Origin: Aureococcus anophagefferens
Lineage: Eukaryota; Sar; Pelagophyceae; Pelagomonadales; Pelagomonadaceae
Assembly: GCF_000186865.1 (NCBI RefSeq)
Contig: NW_008705562.1
Location: 3,266,743-3,323,213 of the forward strand
Length of the DNA: 56,471 nt
Direction: 5' to 3'
Positions 10,801-21,360 of this stretch are shown one piece after another. Under the pieces are notes generated by a model that made no database searches, was not told the DNA's origin, and saw nothing but the letters and a program-made list of their open reading frames with translations. The position numbers and the translations under genes are program-made. The number at the start of each line of letters is the position of its first letter. The first letter of the stretch is position 1.

Positions 10801-13800
10801 TCCGACTTGCCGAGCACGTCCGCCTTGATGAGGCCGTCCGCGCGGAGCACCTCGATCTCCGCGGACACGCGCGGCAGCGCGTTGCCGCTCGGGCTCTGGT
10901 CGAAGCGGTGCTGCCAGTTGGCGAAGACGGCGAGCGTGCCCGGCGGCGCGATGCAGCGGATCGTGAGCACGTCGCCGAGGTCGCGCGCGGACGCGCGGCG
11001 GCCCCGGCGCCGCGCGCGCGTCCGCGCGAAGCGGTCGTCCTTTTTCGCGACCTTGATGCCCATTTCCGGGCCGTCGTCGGCCAGCGGGTTCGCGACCTTG
11101 AGGAGGTCCAGGTTACTCCCCTCGCCCATGTCGCCCTGCTGCTTCCGCAGCAGGTTCCGGAAGTCCATCGTCTTCCGCGCGACGTGCGCGCCGCGGATCG
11201 GCGCGTCGTCGCGGCCGCCGAAGAGGCGCTTCAGGGCCCGCCGGAGGGGCGACGTCCGCGCGCCCGCGACGCCGCCCCGCTTGCGCGACGACTTGCGCTC
11301 CTTCATGGCCTTGCCCGTGAGCATGGACCGCTGCGAGCCCTTCTTCAGCGACAGCGACGACCCCGCCGACAGCGCGCGCGCGAGGAACTTGGGCGACGCG
11401 CTCGGCGACTTCTTCGCGCCGCCCTTCGTCGACCGGCCCGCGCCGGCGCGGGCGAAGGCGCCGCGCGTCGCGCCGGAGAGCTTCGCGAAGAGGCCCCGGA
11501 CGCCCATGCGCTTCCGGCGGTGCCGGTGGCGCGCGGACGCGCGCGACGCGTCGTCCGCGTGCGCGAAGGACGACTCGCCGCCGAGCTCGTCCTCGAACTT
11601 GGCGTAGTCGTCGTCGTCGATGTGGTCGCTGTCCGTGTCGCCGTCGCTGCTCTCGAGGAGCGACATCTCGTCGCGCATCGCGCCCGTCTCGTCGAGCGCG
11701 CCCTCGCCGAGCGCCTGCTCCATCTCCTGCTGCGACGGCGCGTGGCGGCTCTCCATGATGCCCCGGCGCCGCCGCTTCGTCTGGTCCAGGGGCTCGCTCA
11801 ACTCCAAGACCTCGCGGTCGCGGAGCGCGTAGCGTAAAATCGGCGGCTCGTGGATCGCGTTGCCGTCCGCGTCCGTCCGCGGCAGCGCTAAAATCGTCCG
11901 CGCGTTGATGCGCACCTGGCCCAGCACCTCGTCGGCCGTGCGCTGTTTGTGCTCCCGGATCTCGACGACCAAAGTGTCCAGGGGCCAGCGCACGGGCACG
12001 GCGAGCACCATCTTGTGGTCCCAGCGCGGGTAGTTCGTGTCGCAGAGCGCCTCCGTGCGGCCCGCCTCGCCGTCCTCGCGGCCCGTCCAGACGCAGGCCG
12101 CGTAGAGGCCCGCGGACGACGGCTTGCCGCTGCCGACGCGGCGGAGCGAGTTGATCTCGATGATCGTCTTCAGCTTGAGGGACACGTGGATCGTCACGGT
12201 GCCCTTGGCGACCTTCATGCCCGGCCTACCGCAGAGCGGCAGCGTGATCATGCGGTCCGCGGACCGCAGCAGGAGGTCGCTGTTCATGCGCGCCTCGCCG
12301 AGGAAGTCGTCGTCGCCGACGGCGTCCCAGTCCCAGACCTCGACCGAGATGTCCGTCGGGTGCGGCTGGCTCAGCGGCAGCACGCCCTGCATCGTCTCGA
12401 TCCACTCCGGGTCGAGGTCGTCCATGATCGTCCGCGTGCGGCCGATCCGCTTCCGCCCGAAGCGCACGACCGCGAAGGGGTCCGACTTGCCGAAGCGGCC
12501 GTCCGTGTTGTAGAGGTCGTTGGCGCGGATGATCGTGATCGCGATGACCATCTGCGGGTCGCGGTGGTCCGCGTTGAGGTCGCTGAGGCCGTCGAGGAGG
12601 TGGCTGATGACGTGCGCGGCGTGCTGCTTCTTCGTCTCCTTGACCTTGGCGCCGCGCGCGCCGTGGACGTCCGCGCCCTCGAGCTGGCGCCTCTCGAGGG
12701 TCGCGCCCTTGGCGTCGTGGACGCTGTGCTCGACGCGCCTCGCCGCGCGGCGGCCCGCGGCCGCGTCGTCGACGGCGTCCTCGCGCGCGGCCTCCTGCTG
12801 CTTGACGTCGTCCGGGTTGATCCAGAACGCCTCGTAGGTCCAGATGTCGTACCAGTACTCGCGGCCCGTGCCCGCGTGCGTGCACTCCTTGTAGCGGCCG
12901 GACGCGCCGAACTGGCGCCGCTGCACGGGCTCCAAGTTGAGCGGGATCTGCGACGTGCGCACGAAGAGCTCGATGTGGCCCTGGCCCGGCAGGTTCTGGT
13001 CCAGGGGCGACATGACGGGCCAGTGCGTGCCGTTCTGGGGCCGCAGCAGGAACTCGGGCCGCACGACGACCTGGCCCATGACGTCGTCGCCGGAGAACGT
13101 GTCGTGGTCCCAGAGCACGATCTTCAGCGACTTCTCGTCCGCGTGCTGGAACGCGCGCGCGGGGTGCTCCCAGGGCAGGCGCTGCGTGCCCGGCAGCGTC
13201 GTCGACGGGTCGAAGGTCGCCTCGCCCAGGGGCACCTCGACCTCGAGCGAGAGCGTCTGGTACCACGCGGGGTCGAGCGTCCTCGCGCGGCTTTTGGTTT
13301 TGGCGATCTGCTTGCCCCGGTACTCGACGACGCAGTAGGGGTCCGACGTGCTGCCGCCCAGGAGCTGCGTGTCCACGCCCAGCAGGTTGTAGCCCTCCAT
13401 GATGCGCAGCTCGACGCGCGCGAAGTGGCGGACGCGGACGAGGAGGCGGCCGCGCACGGGCTGGCGCCGCGGGAGGCTGCAGGGGCAGCAGCAGCAGCAG
13501 GACGCGCCGACGCAGTAGAGGCCGTGGATGGCGCACCGGCCGAGCTGCTCGAGGACCTTGGACACGCCGCGGACGGCGCAGGCGCCGACCCAGAAGGGCA
13601 TGAGCGTGACGAACATGAGGCAGCCCCAGGACCCGCGCGGCACGAGGCCGCAGCGGCCGCACTCGACGAAGCAGCACGTGCGCCAGCTCCGCTTCGGCTT
13701 CTCCGCGACCTCGCGCCGCGCGCCGTGCTGCGCGCAGAAGGCCTCGGCGACGAGGTCCGTCCGCTCCTTGAGCTCGAGCTCCTTCTCGCCCGCGACCATG

Positions 13801-16800
13801 AGGTCCTCGTGGCGGAGCACGCAGTGGCCCAGGAACTCCGCGGGCCGCGCGGGCCCGTCGCTGTCCATGACCTCGAGGATGACGCCGTAGTCGATGGCGT
13901 CGAAGATGGGCAGGCCGCCCTCGTTCGTCGGGATCGGGTCCTCGATCGTGCGGACGTCGTTGATGCGGAACGTGCTCCGCTTGTCGTTCGGGTCCCAGAT
14001 GGGGTTCAGCGTGTTGTCCTTCACCGCCGTCGGCCCCAGACGGTCGCCCGCGTGCCAGCCCTGGACGAAGGGGTCCGACAGCGAGAACGCGTCGGCCTGC
14101 TTGAGGTTCGACGCGCGGACGATGTCGATCTCGACGGCCGCGAGCGACGGCAGCGTGTTCTCCGTGTCCCGCAGGGTCTGCGCGCCGAGCTGGGCGTCCC
14201 GGAGCACGCCGAGGCCCTTGGGCACCTCGACGCGCAGCTTGAGCCAGGCGCCGTTGGCCAGCACGCGCTGGTTCTTCCGCCGGCCCCGGACCCAGTCCGT
14301 GACGAGCTCCAGGGGCACGTCGGTCACGCCCCCCGGCGTCTCGTGGACCAGATCCTCGAAGTGGAGCGTCGCCCGCCCCAGGTCCTTCTTCGACCCGAGC
14401 ACGTGGCAGTCGATGAGGAGCTGGCCGCCGTCGCGGTTCAGGGGCACGTCGACGAAGAACGCCTCGCGGTCGCGGACCTTGGGGAGCGCCTTCTCCTTCC
14501 AGCCGAACCACCGGGGCTCGCACAGGATCTTCTTCTTGCGCTTCTTGCGGTTGCCCCGGGAATCCTTGGACAGGGGCTGGCCCGCCGTGTCGACGGACGC
14601 CTTGTCGAGCGTCATGACGGAGTCGTGGCCCTCGAGCATCGGGCCCGGCTCGAGGCCTGGGCAGGAACAGAGTGATTCAACGTCGCTTCAACGTGAGTGT
14701 TTCGCGCGCGCGCGTTCCGGGGAAAGCATGCACGCTTCGAGACCGTTCCGAGAGACGATCGCTCGTCCAAAAATCAGCCGAAACGAGTGGAAATCGGCCG
14801 AGCTCGGAGCCTTTGAAGTCGGGAAGTTCGCGCCCGTTTCCTGCCCGGCTCGAGGCCCAGGAGGTGCACGCGGACCTGCCCCAGCAGGGACACGCGGATC
14901 TCGCAGTAGCCCGTCACGTCCGTCTCGCCCGGCTGGGGCCGCAGCACGCGCCGCAGGGGCCCGCGCGAGTTGATGTACTCGTCGACCGTAAACACGCACA
15001 TGCCCAGCGCGTCGTCCTTGCCGCCGGACGCGACGCCGTCGCTGTCCCAGAGCTCGATCATGATCTGGTAGTCCGCGCAGTCCGCGTCCAGGTAGATGGG
15101 GAAGCGGAAGGGGTCCTCGCCCCAGACGGGGTCGTTGCAGTTGTTGATGACCTTGGTGCGGCCGACGGTGCGGATCGAGTGCGCGGGCCCGTAGCGGACC
15201 GTCGCGTAGGGGTCCGACGAGCCGGAGAGCAGGCCGCCGTCCGCGTTCTTCAGCCCGCCGGCGCGCAGCACGTTGCACTCGACGACGGCCGTGGGCCGGA
15301 ACTCGTAGTTGGGCTCGCCCGGCTTGAGCTCGTTGAGCCGCGCGTACTTGCGCTTCGTCGGCGACGGCCGCGGCGGCCGCACGGGCACCTCGAAGGCGCT
15401 CGGCGGCGGGTCGTCGACGGGCCGCGGGTCGCTCCACCAGCGCGGGATCAGCGACGCGTCCAATGGGTCGCCGTTGCCGTCGCGCGCCGCGCGGCCCCTC
15501 AACCGCTCGTACCAGTACTTGCGGCCCGTCTTCTCGTCCTTGGCCATGCGGATGTCGCGCTGGGACCACTGGAGCTTGTCCGTCGCGCGCTGGGCCTCCT
15601 TGAGGTCGGCCATTTGCTTCTGGATGAGCTTGAGCGCCTCGTCCTTCTCGACGTCGCCGGAGCCCGCGTGCTCCGGCGGCGCGCGCGGCCACGGGATCGG
15701 CTCCATGGTCCGCGGGATGAAGGACGCCTCGACCTGGAGGTCCAGGAAGCCGGACACGACGGGGTCCTTGGCCGACGCGTTGAACTTGGGGCCGAGCTCC
15801 CAGATGTCGCCGCAGTGGGGGCGGAGCATGCAGTCCTGGCTCACGGCGACGCAGCCGAGGAAGTCGTGCGACCCGATGAGGTCCCAGTCGTAGACCTCGA
15901 CGAGCAGGTCCGCGAGGCCGCCGATGGACGGCGAGTAGGTCGGGATGTCGAACTCGAAGACGGCGTACCACGCCGGGTCCAGCGTCGACTTGGCGACGCG
16001 CGTCCGCGCGAGCTCCTTGCCCTTGTAGCGGATCTTCGCGTAGGGGTCCGCGCGGCCCTCGTGGAGGATGCCGATGTCCGCCGCGCGGAGCTCGTGGGCG
16101 CCGTTGACGTGGAGCCGCACGCGCGCGACGTGCCAGACGCGGACGAAGAGCGTCGCGCCGGGCCCGCGCGCGGCGGCGCGCCGCTTCTTGTTCGTCGGGC
16201 CCTTCGTCACGCGGCCGTCGCCCGCGACGACGCCGACGCGGCGGCCGTCCATGCGCCGCCCCGCCGACGTCGTCGCCGCGGCCTGCATGATGCGCTCGAC
16301 GTCCTTGACGACGCCCTCGGCGCGCTGCTCCGCGGACTGGTTCCCGTCCTGGTGCATCTTGATGTGGCCCTCGAGGTGCTTCCGGTACTTGAGCGCGCGG
16401 TCGCGCGCGCGCGTGGGGTCGATGACGTAGTTGCGGATGGGCAGCTCGTGCTCGCCCTCCTTCATGAGCAGGTCCCAGGGCAGGGCCGCCTCGCCCATGC
16501 GGTCGTCCTTGCCGATGTCCATGTCGAAGATGCCGAAGCGCACGAGGTAGTTGCCGTGGTCCTTCGACTGGCCGAGCGTCGGCACGTTGCGGAGCGTGAA
16601 GGCCTGGGACCCGTCGCCGGGCCAGACGGGGTTCAGCGTGTTGGGCTTGCAGGACGTGCGCCCGATCTTGACGCCCGCGACGACGACGTTGACGTACGGG
16701 TCCGCGAGGCCGAACTTGCCGTCCGTGTTCACGAGCCGCGTCGCGCGGAGCACCTCGAACTTGACCTTGGTCCCGTCGAGGTGGTTCGCCGTGACGGACT

Positions 16801-19800
16801 TGCGCACGCGGTCCGCGAGGCGCCGCCGCAGCGCGCAGATCGACGGGTTCGACGACACGCGCCACGAGAGCGTGCCCGCGGCCTCCCTCTTGAGCCGCCC
16901 CTTCTCGTCGCGGTCCAGGAGCCGCCGCGTGACGAGCTTGCCCGACTCCGCGGCCATCGTGAGCTCGTGGGGGTCGATGACGCAGAGCCCTAAAAAGTCG
17001 TCGGCGTCCAAGGGCGACGGGTCGTGGTCGAAGACCTCGAGCACGATCGCCGCGAAGAGGTTGTCCGGCTGCGTCATGGGCACGCTCAGGTTGATGTGGA
17101 AGCCCCAGCGCGGGTTCACCGTGCGCTTCTCCGGCGCGCACTTGCCCACCGTGCGCTTGTCGACGCCGTCCCACTTGACGACGACGTAGGGGTCCGACGT
17201 GCCTGCGCGGAATTCAAATCTTCAACCCGACTTCGATGTGCGCCTATGCGACAGAAACGACGGAAGCTCTTCGGCCGTGCTTCGAGAACTCGACGAGAGC
17301 CATCGATTCGTCCAAAAGTCAGCCGAATCGACTTCGATGTGACCGAGCTCGAGAATTCTGAAGTTTGGTCAGGACCGCCCAAACCAGCGGTCGAATTCCA
17401 CGCGGCGACGCGCCCGACGCGTCCGCGGCGCGGATCTCGTCGGCCTGGTGCACGTCGAGCGTCAGGCGCCCGGCGACGACGCTCCGCACCTCGAGCCAGC
17501 CGAGGCCCGGGTCCGTGCCCTTGGGGTCGTCGAGGAACCGCTTCGACGGGCACTCCGGCAACAGCGAGTAGCGCGTGACGTCCGACGTCGTCACGAGCTG
17601 GTCCGCGCCGAGGCGGACGACGCCCATGAGCGTCTTCGACGCGAAGTCGGCGTCCCAGACCTCGAGGCGCACCTCGATGCGCTCCGCGGGCGTGCCGTCG
17701 CTCTTGAGGGGCACCGCGAACCAGAACGTCTCGTTGCGCCAGACGGGCCGGAGCGTGTCGTTGCGGACCTTCGTCCGGCCGATCATCTTGCCGTCCTTGC
17801 GCACGATGACGAAGGGGTCCGCGCCGCCGATGAGGTCCTGCTGGAGCAGGCCGCCGCCCCGGAGGACGTGGAGCACGACCTCGGCCTCGGGCGCGTCCTC
17901 GCCGCCGGCCTCGTGGATCGGGATGTAGGGGATCTTCTCCGCCTTGCGGGGCTCCATGGCCTTGGGCACGTAGGACGACCGGATCAAAGCCTCGACGTAG
18001 CCCTGGGGGTAGGGGTCCTCGCTGAAGCCCGGCCGCCGCCGGAGGAACCGGGGCACGCCGGGGCTCGGGTAGACGACGGACTCGCGCGGGATGCTCACGA
18101 GGCCCATGAAGTCGTCCTGGCTGAACGTGTCGCTCTCCCAGACCTCGATGTGGAGCTCGTCGGGCGTGAAGTCCGTCTCGATGGGCTTCATGGGCACGCT
18201 GAACTCGATCGCGGGCTGGTACCACCGCGGGTCGAGCGTGTTGTCGCGCACGGGCGTCTTCCCGAGCTTCTGGCTGCCCCAGCGGACGACGCAGTAGGGG
18301 TCGCTGATGTCGAAGACGTCGTGCTGGGCGAGGCCGACGGCTTCCAAAATCGTCACCTCCACGATGGCCTCGTGCTGGATCTCGACCGTGAGCGTGCCCT
18401 GCGTCCGGTACCGCTCGGGCTTCTCCTTCCGCGGCCGCTTCGCGTTCGGCTTGAGCGGGCGGTCCTCGAGGCCCAGGACGTGCTCGCCGGGCGTCATGAG
18501 CTGGCCCCAGCTGATCTGGGACATGCCCAGGAAGTCGCGGCCCACGGGGTCGTCGTCGAAGAGCTCCACGCGGACGTCGACGGACGGCTCGCCGAGCCGC
18601 GCGGCGTCCTCGCGCCGCGCGCGCGCGGCCTCCGCGAGCGCGGACGTCGACTCGGCGTCGCGCTCGCCGGGCATCTCCCGGGTCTGCTCGTCGTCCGAGT
18701 CCTCGACGTCCTCCGGCGCCTCCTTGCGGTCCTCGTCGTCGCTGTCCGCGGGCGCGTCGTCGTCGTCGAGGTCGTCCGACGCCCTGAGCGCGCACGCGTG
18801 CTTCTTCGACCGCTTGCGCCCGAAGAGGCCCCGGGCCTTCTTCGCCTGGGGCCGCTCGTCCGGGTCGCCGGGCCGCGTCACGCGCGTCGGCACGTCCCGG
18901 AGCGTGAACGTGTTGCCGTCGTCGCCCCAGACGGGGTTCGTCGACTTCTTCCGCGTGGGCGTGCGCCCGACCTTTTTGCCCTCGCGGAAGAGCACGGCGT
19001 AGGGGTCCCCCGAGATCGTCGCGCAGCAGTCGGCCTTGCGCAGGCCCGTCGCGTACAGAATTTTCACGCGGACGTGGCACCGGGGGATCTCGTTGAGCGT
19101 GAGCGCGCCTGCGCGGAACTCGAATCGTCCACCCGACGTCAACGTGAGCGTTGCTTCGACACAAGCACGTCCGTCGTGCTTCTCAAACTCGACGAGAGCC
19201 ATCGATGCGTCCAAAAATCAGCCGAATCGACGTCGATGTGACCGAGCTCGAGCATTTCAAAGTTCGGTCGGGACGTCCCGAACCGGCGGTCGACGTCCGC
19301 GCGGGCGCGCGCGGTTCTGCGCGTGCGCGGTGAGGTTGACGCAGAGCTCCTGGATCTTCTCGGGGACGCAGACGCGCAGGGTCATCGTGCCCTGGACCCG
19401 CTCGCCCCGCTTCCGCGCCTTGAGCGGGAGCGTGAGCTTGTCCATGGACCGCTGGCGCATGACGAACGACGCGTCGAGCTCGACCTTGCCGAGGAAGTCG
19501 TCGGACCCGAAGAAGTCGTCGTCCCAGACGCTGACCTCGAGCTTGCCGCCGTGCTCGGGCATGAGGAGGGGGATCGCGACGATGAAGCCGTGGTTCCACG
19601 TCGGGCTCAGCGTCTCGTCGCGCGTCTTCGTCCGCGTGAGCTTCCGCGCGCGGTGGCCGAGCCACTTGGCGACGGCGTAGGGGTCCGACGCGCCCATGGC
19701 GCCGTCGGCGCTGTGGAGGTGGCGCGCGCTGTCGACGAAGATGCCCACGCGCGCGCGGAGGTGCACGCGGACCGTGAGGAAGCCCGTCGTCTTCTTCTGG

Positions 19801-21113
19801 AGCTCCGCGGAGCTCTTCGGGTGGGGCCGGAGCTCCTTCTCGAAGGGTCTTATTCTTGGCTCGAGGAGCTCGTCCTTGCTCAGCAGCACGAGGCCCAGGG
19901 GGTCGTCGAAGCCGACGATGTCCTGGTCGAAGACGGACAGCTTGACGCCCTCGAACGACTCGTCCTTGAGGTCGAGCGTGAAATTCAGACAGTCCGGGCC
20001 CCAGACGGGGTCGAGGGTCTGGCCCTTGACGGACGTCGCGCCGAACTTCTCGTCCTTGGCGTCGCGCTTCGCGAGGAAGCCCGTCACGTAGGGGTCCGAC
20101 TTGCCCTTCTTGAGCAGGCCGATGTCCGCGGCGCGGAGGCCCCGCGCGCTAACGACGCAGACCTCGACCTCGAGCTCCTCGCGCTTCTCGAGGACGAACT
20201 GGCCGACCTCGCCGGCGTGCTTCGCGCACTCGTCGGCCTCGGCCTGCTTCGCGCGCGCCTCGTCCTTGATGCGGTCGGACACGGTCTGCTCCGACGGCGC
20301 CTCGGCGACGTCCTCCTCGAAGGACGACCCCTCGTACTCCTCCGCCGTCAGCAGGCTCCCGCCGTCGTCGTCGAGCTTCAGGACCGGCGGCGGCGGGCCC
20401 GGCGGCGCGTCGGCGGACCCGCGGAGCGGCGAGTCCGGGTCCATGAGGTCCGACTCGCGCGACGGGTGGAGCGCGGCCTCGAGGTCTTTCGGCTGGAGCA
20501 CGACGCCGTCGTCGTCGCCCGTGTCCACGAGGAAGTCCTTGCCGTGCTCCTCGGCCTCGTCGCCGGCGGCGATGGCGCCGAGCTGCGCCTTCTGCGACGC
20601 GTCGAGGCCGCCGCGGCCGCGCCGCGGCGCCCAGACGCCGCCGGACCGGTGGCCCTCCTCCGCGTGCTCCGCGCGCCGCGCGTCCCGCTCCTCCTGCGAC
20701 GAGTCGACGCTCGGCTGCGGCTCGGGCGCGGCGCGCCGCCGGGCCTCGAATGCCTGCTCCTCCTTGGACGCGACGCTCGCGGACCCGAAGGGCTTGAGCT
20801 CGACGCGCGCCGACTCCTCGCTGCTCACGCTCCGCGCGTCGCTCGCGTTCGCGTCGCTCTCGCTCTCGCGGATCGACGCGGGCACCGACGGCTCCGACGG
20901 CGCGTCGCCGCGCCGCGGCAGCGGCCGCCGGCCGACGGCGGCGAAGACGTTGTCGCCGCTCGCGTGCTTCTTCTTCTTCTTCTTCCCGGGCTTGGGCCGG
21001 CCGCGCGACGGCGCGCCGGGCGGCGGCCGCGCCGCGAGCCCTTCCACGGCGCCCTTCTTCGACGCCTGCGACCCGCCGCCGTCGCTCGAGCCGGGCGGCG
21101 GCGGCGCGCTCAT
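7891..21113 (-). CDS. Giant multi-C2-domain protein (about 16 C2 domains, WW, FN3, EF-hands)
   Basis: Five exons: 21113-19313, 19108-17414, 17202-14857, 14656-10186 and 9985-7891. They are separated only by introners IE6, IE5, IE4 and IE3 and sum to 12408 nt, exactly 4136 codons (4135 residues). Residues 1 to about 310 are charged and disordered. About 16 C2 domains follow, recognisable by the SDPY/SDPF/DPYA loop, the TLDPVW/NPVW strand and the D.D..G.DDFLG loop: two in exon 1, three and a half in exon 2, three and a half in exon 3, about six in exon 4 and the end of one in exon 5. A Cys-rich hydrophobic patch with CCCCCPC lies near residue 2330. WW-like modules (GREYWYD, GRPYWYD) occur between C2s. 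Exon 5 adds an FN3-like segment, a canonical WW (LPEGW..YYYNAKMRKTTW), EF-hands (DLDGSGAIDVGEL, DMDRSGQMDYDEF) and a basic tail. The arrangement suggests Ca2+-dependent membrane tethering or fusion, ferlin-like in logic but with far more C2s. C2 calcium ligands look complete in many but not all copies. No terminal transmembrane segment is obvious. Confidence 0.85.
9986..10177 (-). mobile_element. Introner IE3 (family 1, 192 bp, inverted relative to IE1)
   Basis: 192 bp; perfect duplication CGCCCCAC (plus strand) at 9978-9985 and 10178-10185. Intron 10185-9986 in the minus-strand C2 gene: GT donor (GTGGGGCG) from the TSD, CAG acceptor from the element, phase 2. The spliced reading is KKDRWGERDATIGAV, which completes the sixteenth C2 domain. 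Element orientation is opposite to IE2 and IE4 relative to the same coding strand. Confidence 0.93.
14657..14848 (+). mobile_element. Introner IE4 (family 1, 192 bp)
   Basis: 192 bp; duplication CTCGAGGC (plus strand) at 14649-14656 and 14849-14856. Intron 14856-14657 of the C2 gene: GC donor (GCCTCGAG), CAG acceptor, phase 1. Splicing joins VHLLG to LEPGPMLEGHD. The GATTCAACG end faces the gene's 3' side. Confidence 0.92.
17203..17405 (+). mobile_element. Introner IE5 (family 2, 203 bp)
   Basis: 203 bp; imperfect duplication (7/8) CGACGTGC at 17195-17202 and CGACGCGC at 17406-17413. Inverted ends CTGCGCGGAATTC and GAATTCCACGCGG. Intron 17413-17203: GC donor, GCAG acceptor, phase 1. Splicing rebuilds the C2 loop DASGTSDPYVVVKWDG. 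Its core CCAAAAGTCAGCCGAA is shared with family 1. Confidence 0.92.
19109..19304 (+). mobile_element. Introner IE6 (family 2, 196 bp)
   Basis: 196 bp; duplication 7/8: GAGCGCGC at 19101-19108 and GCGCGCGC at 19305-19312. Ends CTGCGCGGAACTC and GACGTCCGCGCGG. Intron 19312-19109: GC donor, GCAG acceptor, phase 1. Splicing joins LTAHAQN to RALTLNEIPRCHVRVKIL. Its left part (TCAACGTGAGCGTTGC) is nearly the same as family 1 (TTCAACGTGAGTGTTGC). Confidence 0.9.
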
Positions 21114-21182
21114 GGCCGCGGGCGCGGCCACAAGAGCGCCGCAAACGCTGCCCCAGCGCGCAGCGGAAGGTCGGGCACTTTT

Positions 21183-21360
21183 TATTGAACATCTAAGTTG
21201 AACATGTTGAACTCCCTCTCGAGCTCCGCCTCTCGCCCTCGTCGCGCGCCATCGACGCCACGAGCGCCGCACAACGACAGCCGCGTCTCTGAATTGAACC
21301 TCTGGTCGAGGTCTGTGGCACTGCGTCGCGGCTCCGCCTCGCCCTTGTCGCGCGCGCCAT
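21183..21360. repeat. Diverged tandem duplication (period about 108 bp) between the divergent C2 and cullin genes
   Basis: The 245-bp divergent spacer holds two copies of a segment: about 21183-21252 (ATTGAACATCT ... GCTCCGCCTCTCGCCCTCG ... CGCGCGCCAT) and about 21292-21360 (ATTGAACCTCT ... GCTCCGCCTCGCCCTTG ... GCGCGCCAT). The second copy runs into the cullin start codon; the first carries a decayed copy of that start (CATCGA). TGTGGC at 21314-21319 faces cullin and its complement at 21127-21132 faces the C2 gene. Confidence 0.7.

Noticed and set aside
11949..14675. Very long open frame (908 codons) on the plus strand opposite the C2 gene, and similar frames elsewhere
   Set aside because: At this GC content stop codons are rare in all frames. 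These frames are Arg/Ala/His-rich with no domains, and the opposite strand encodes clear C2 domains.
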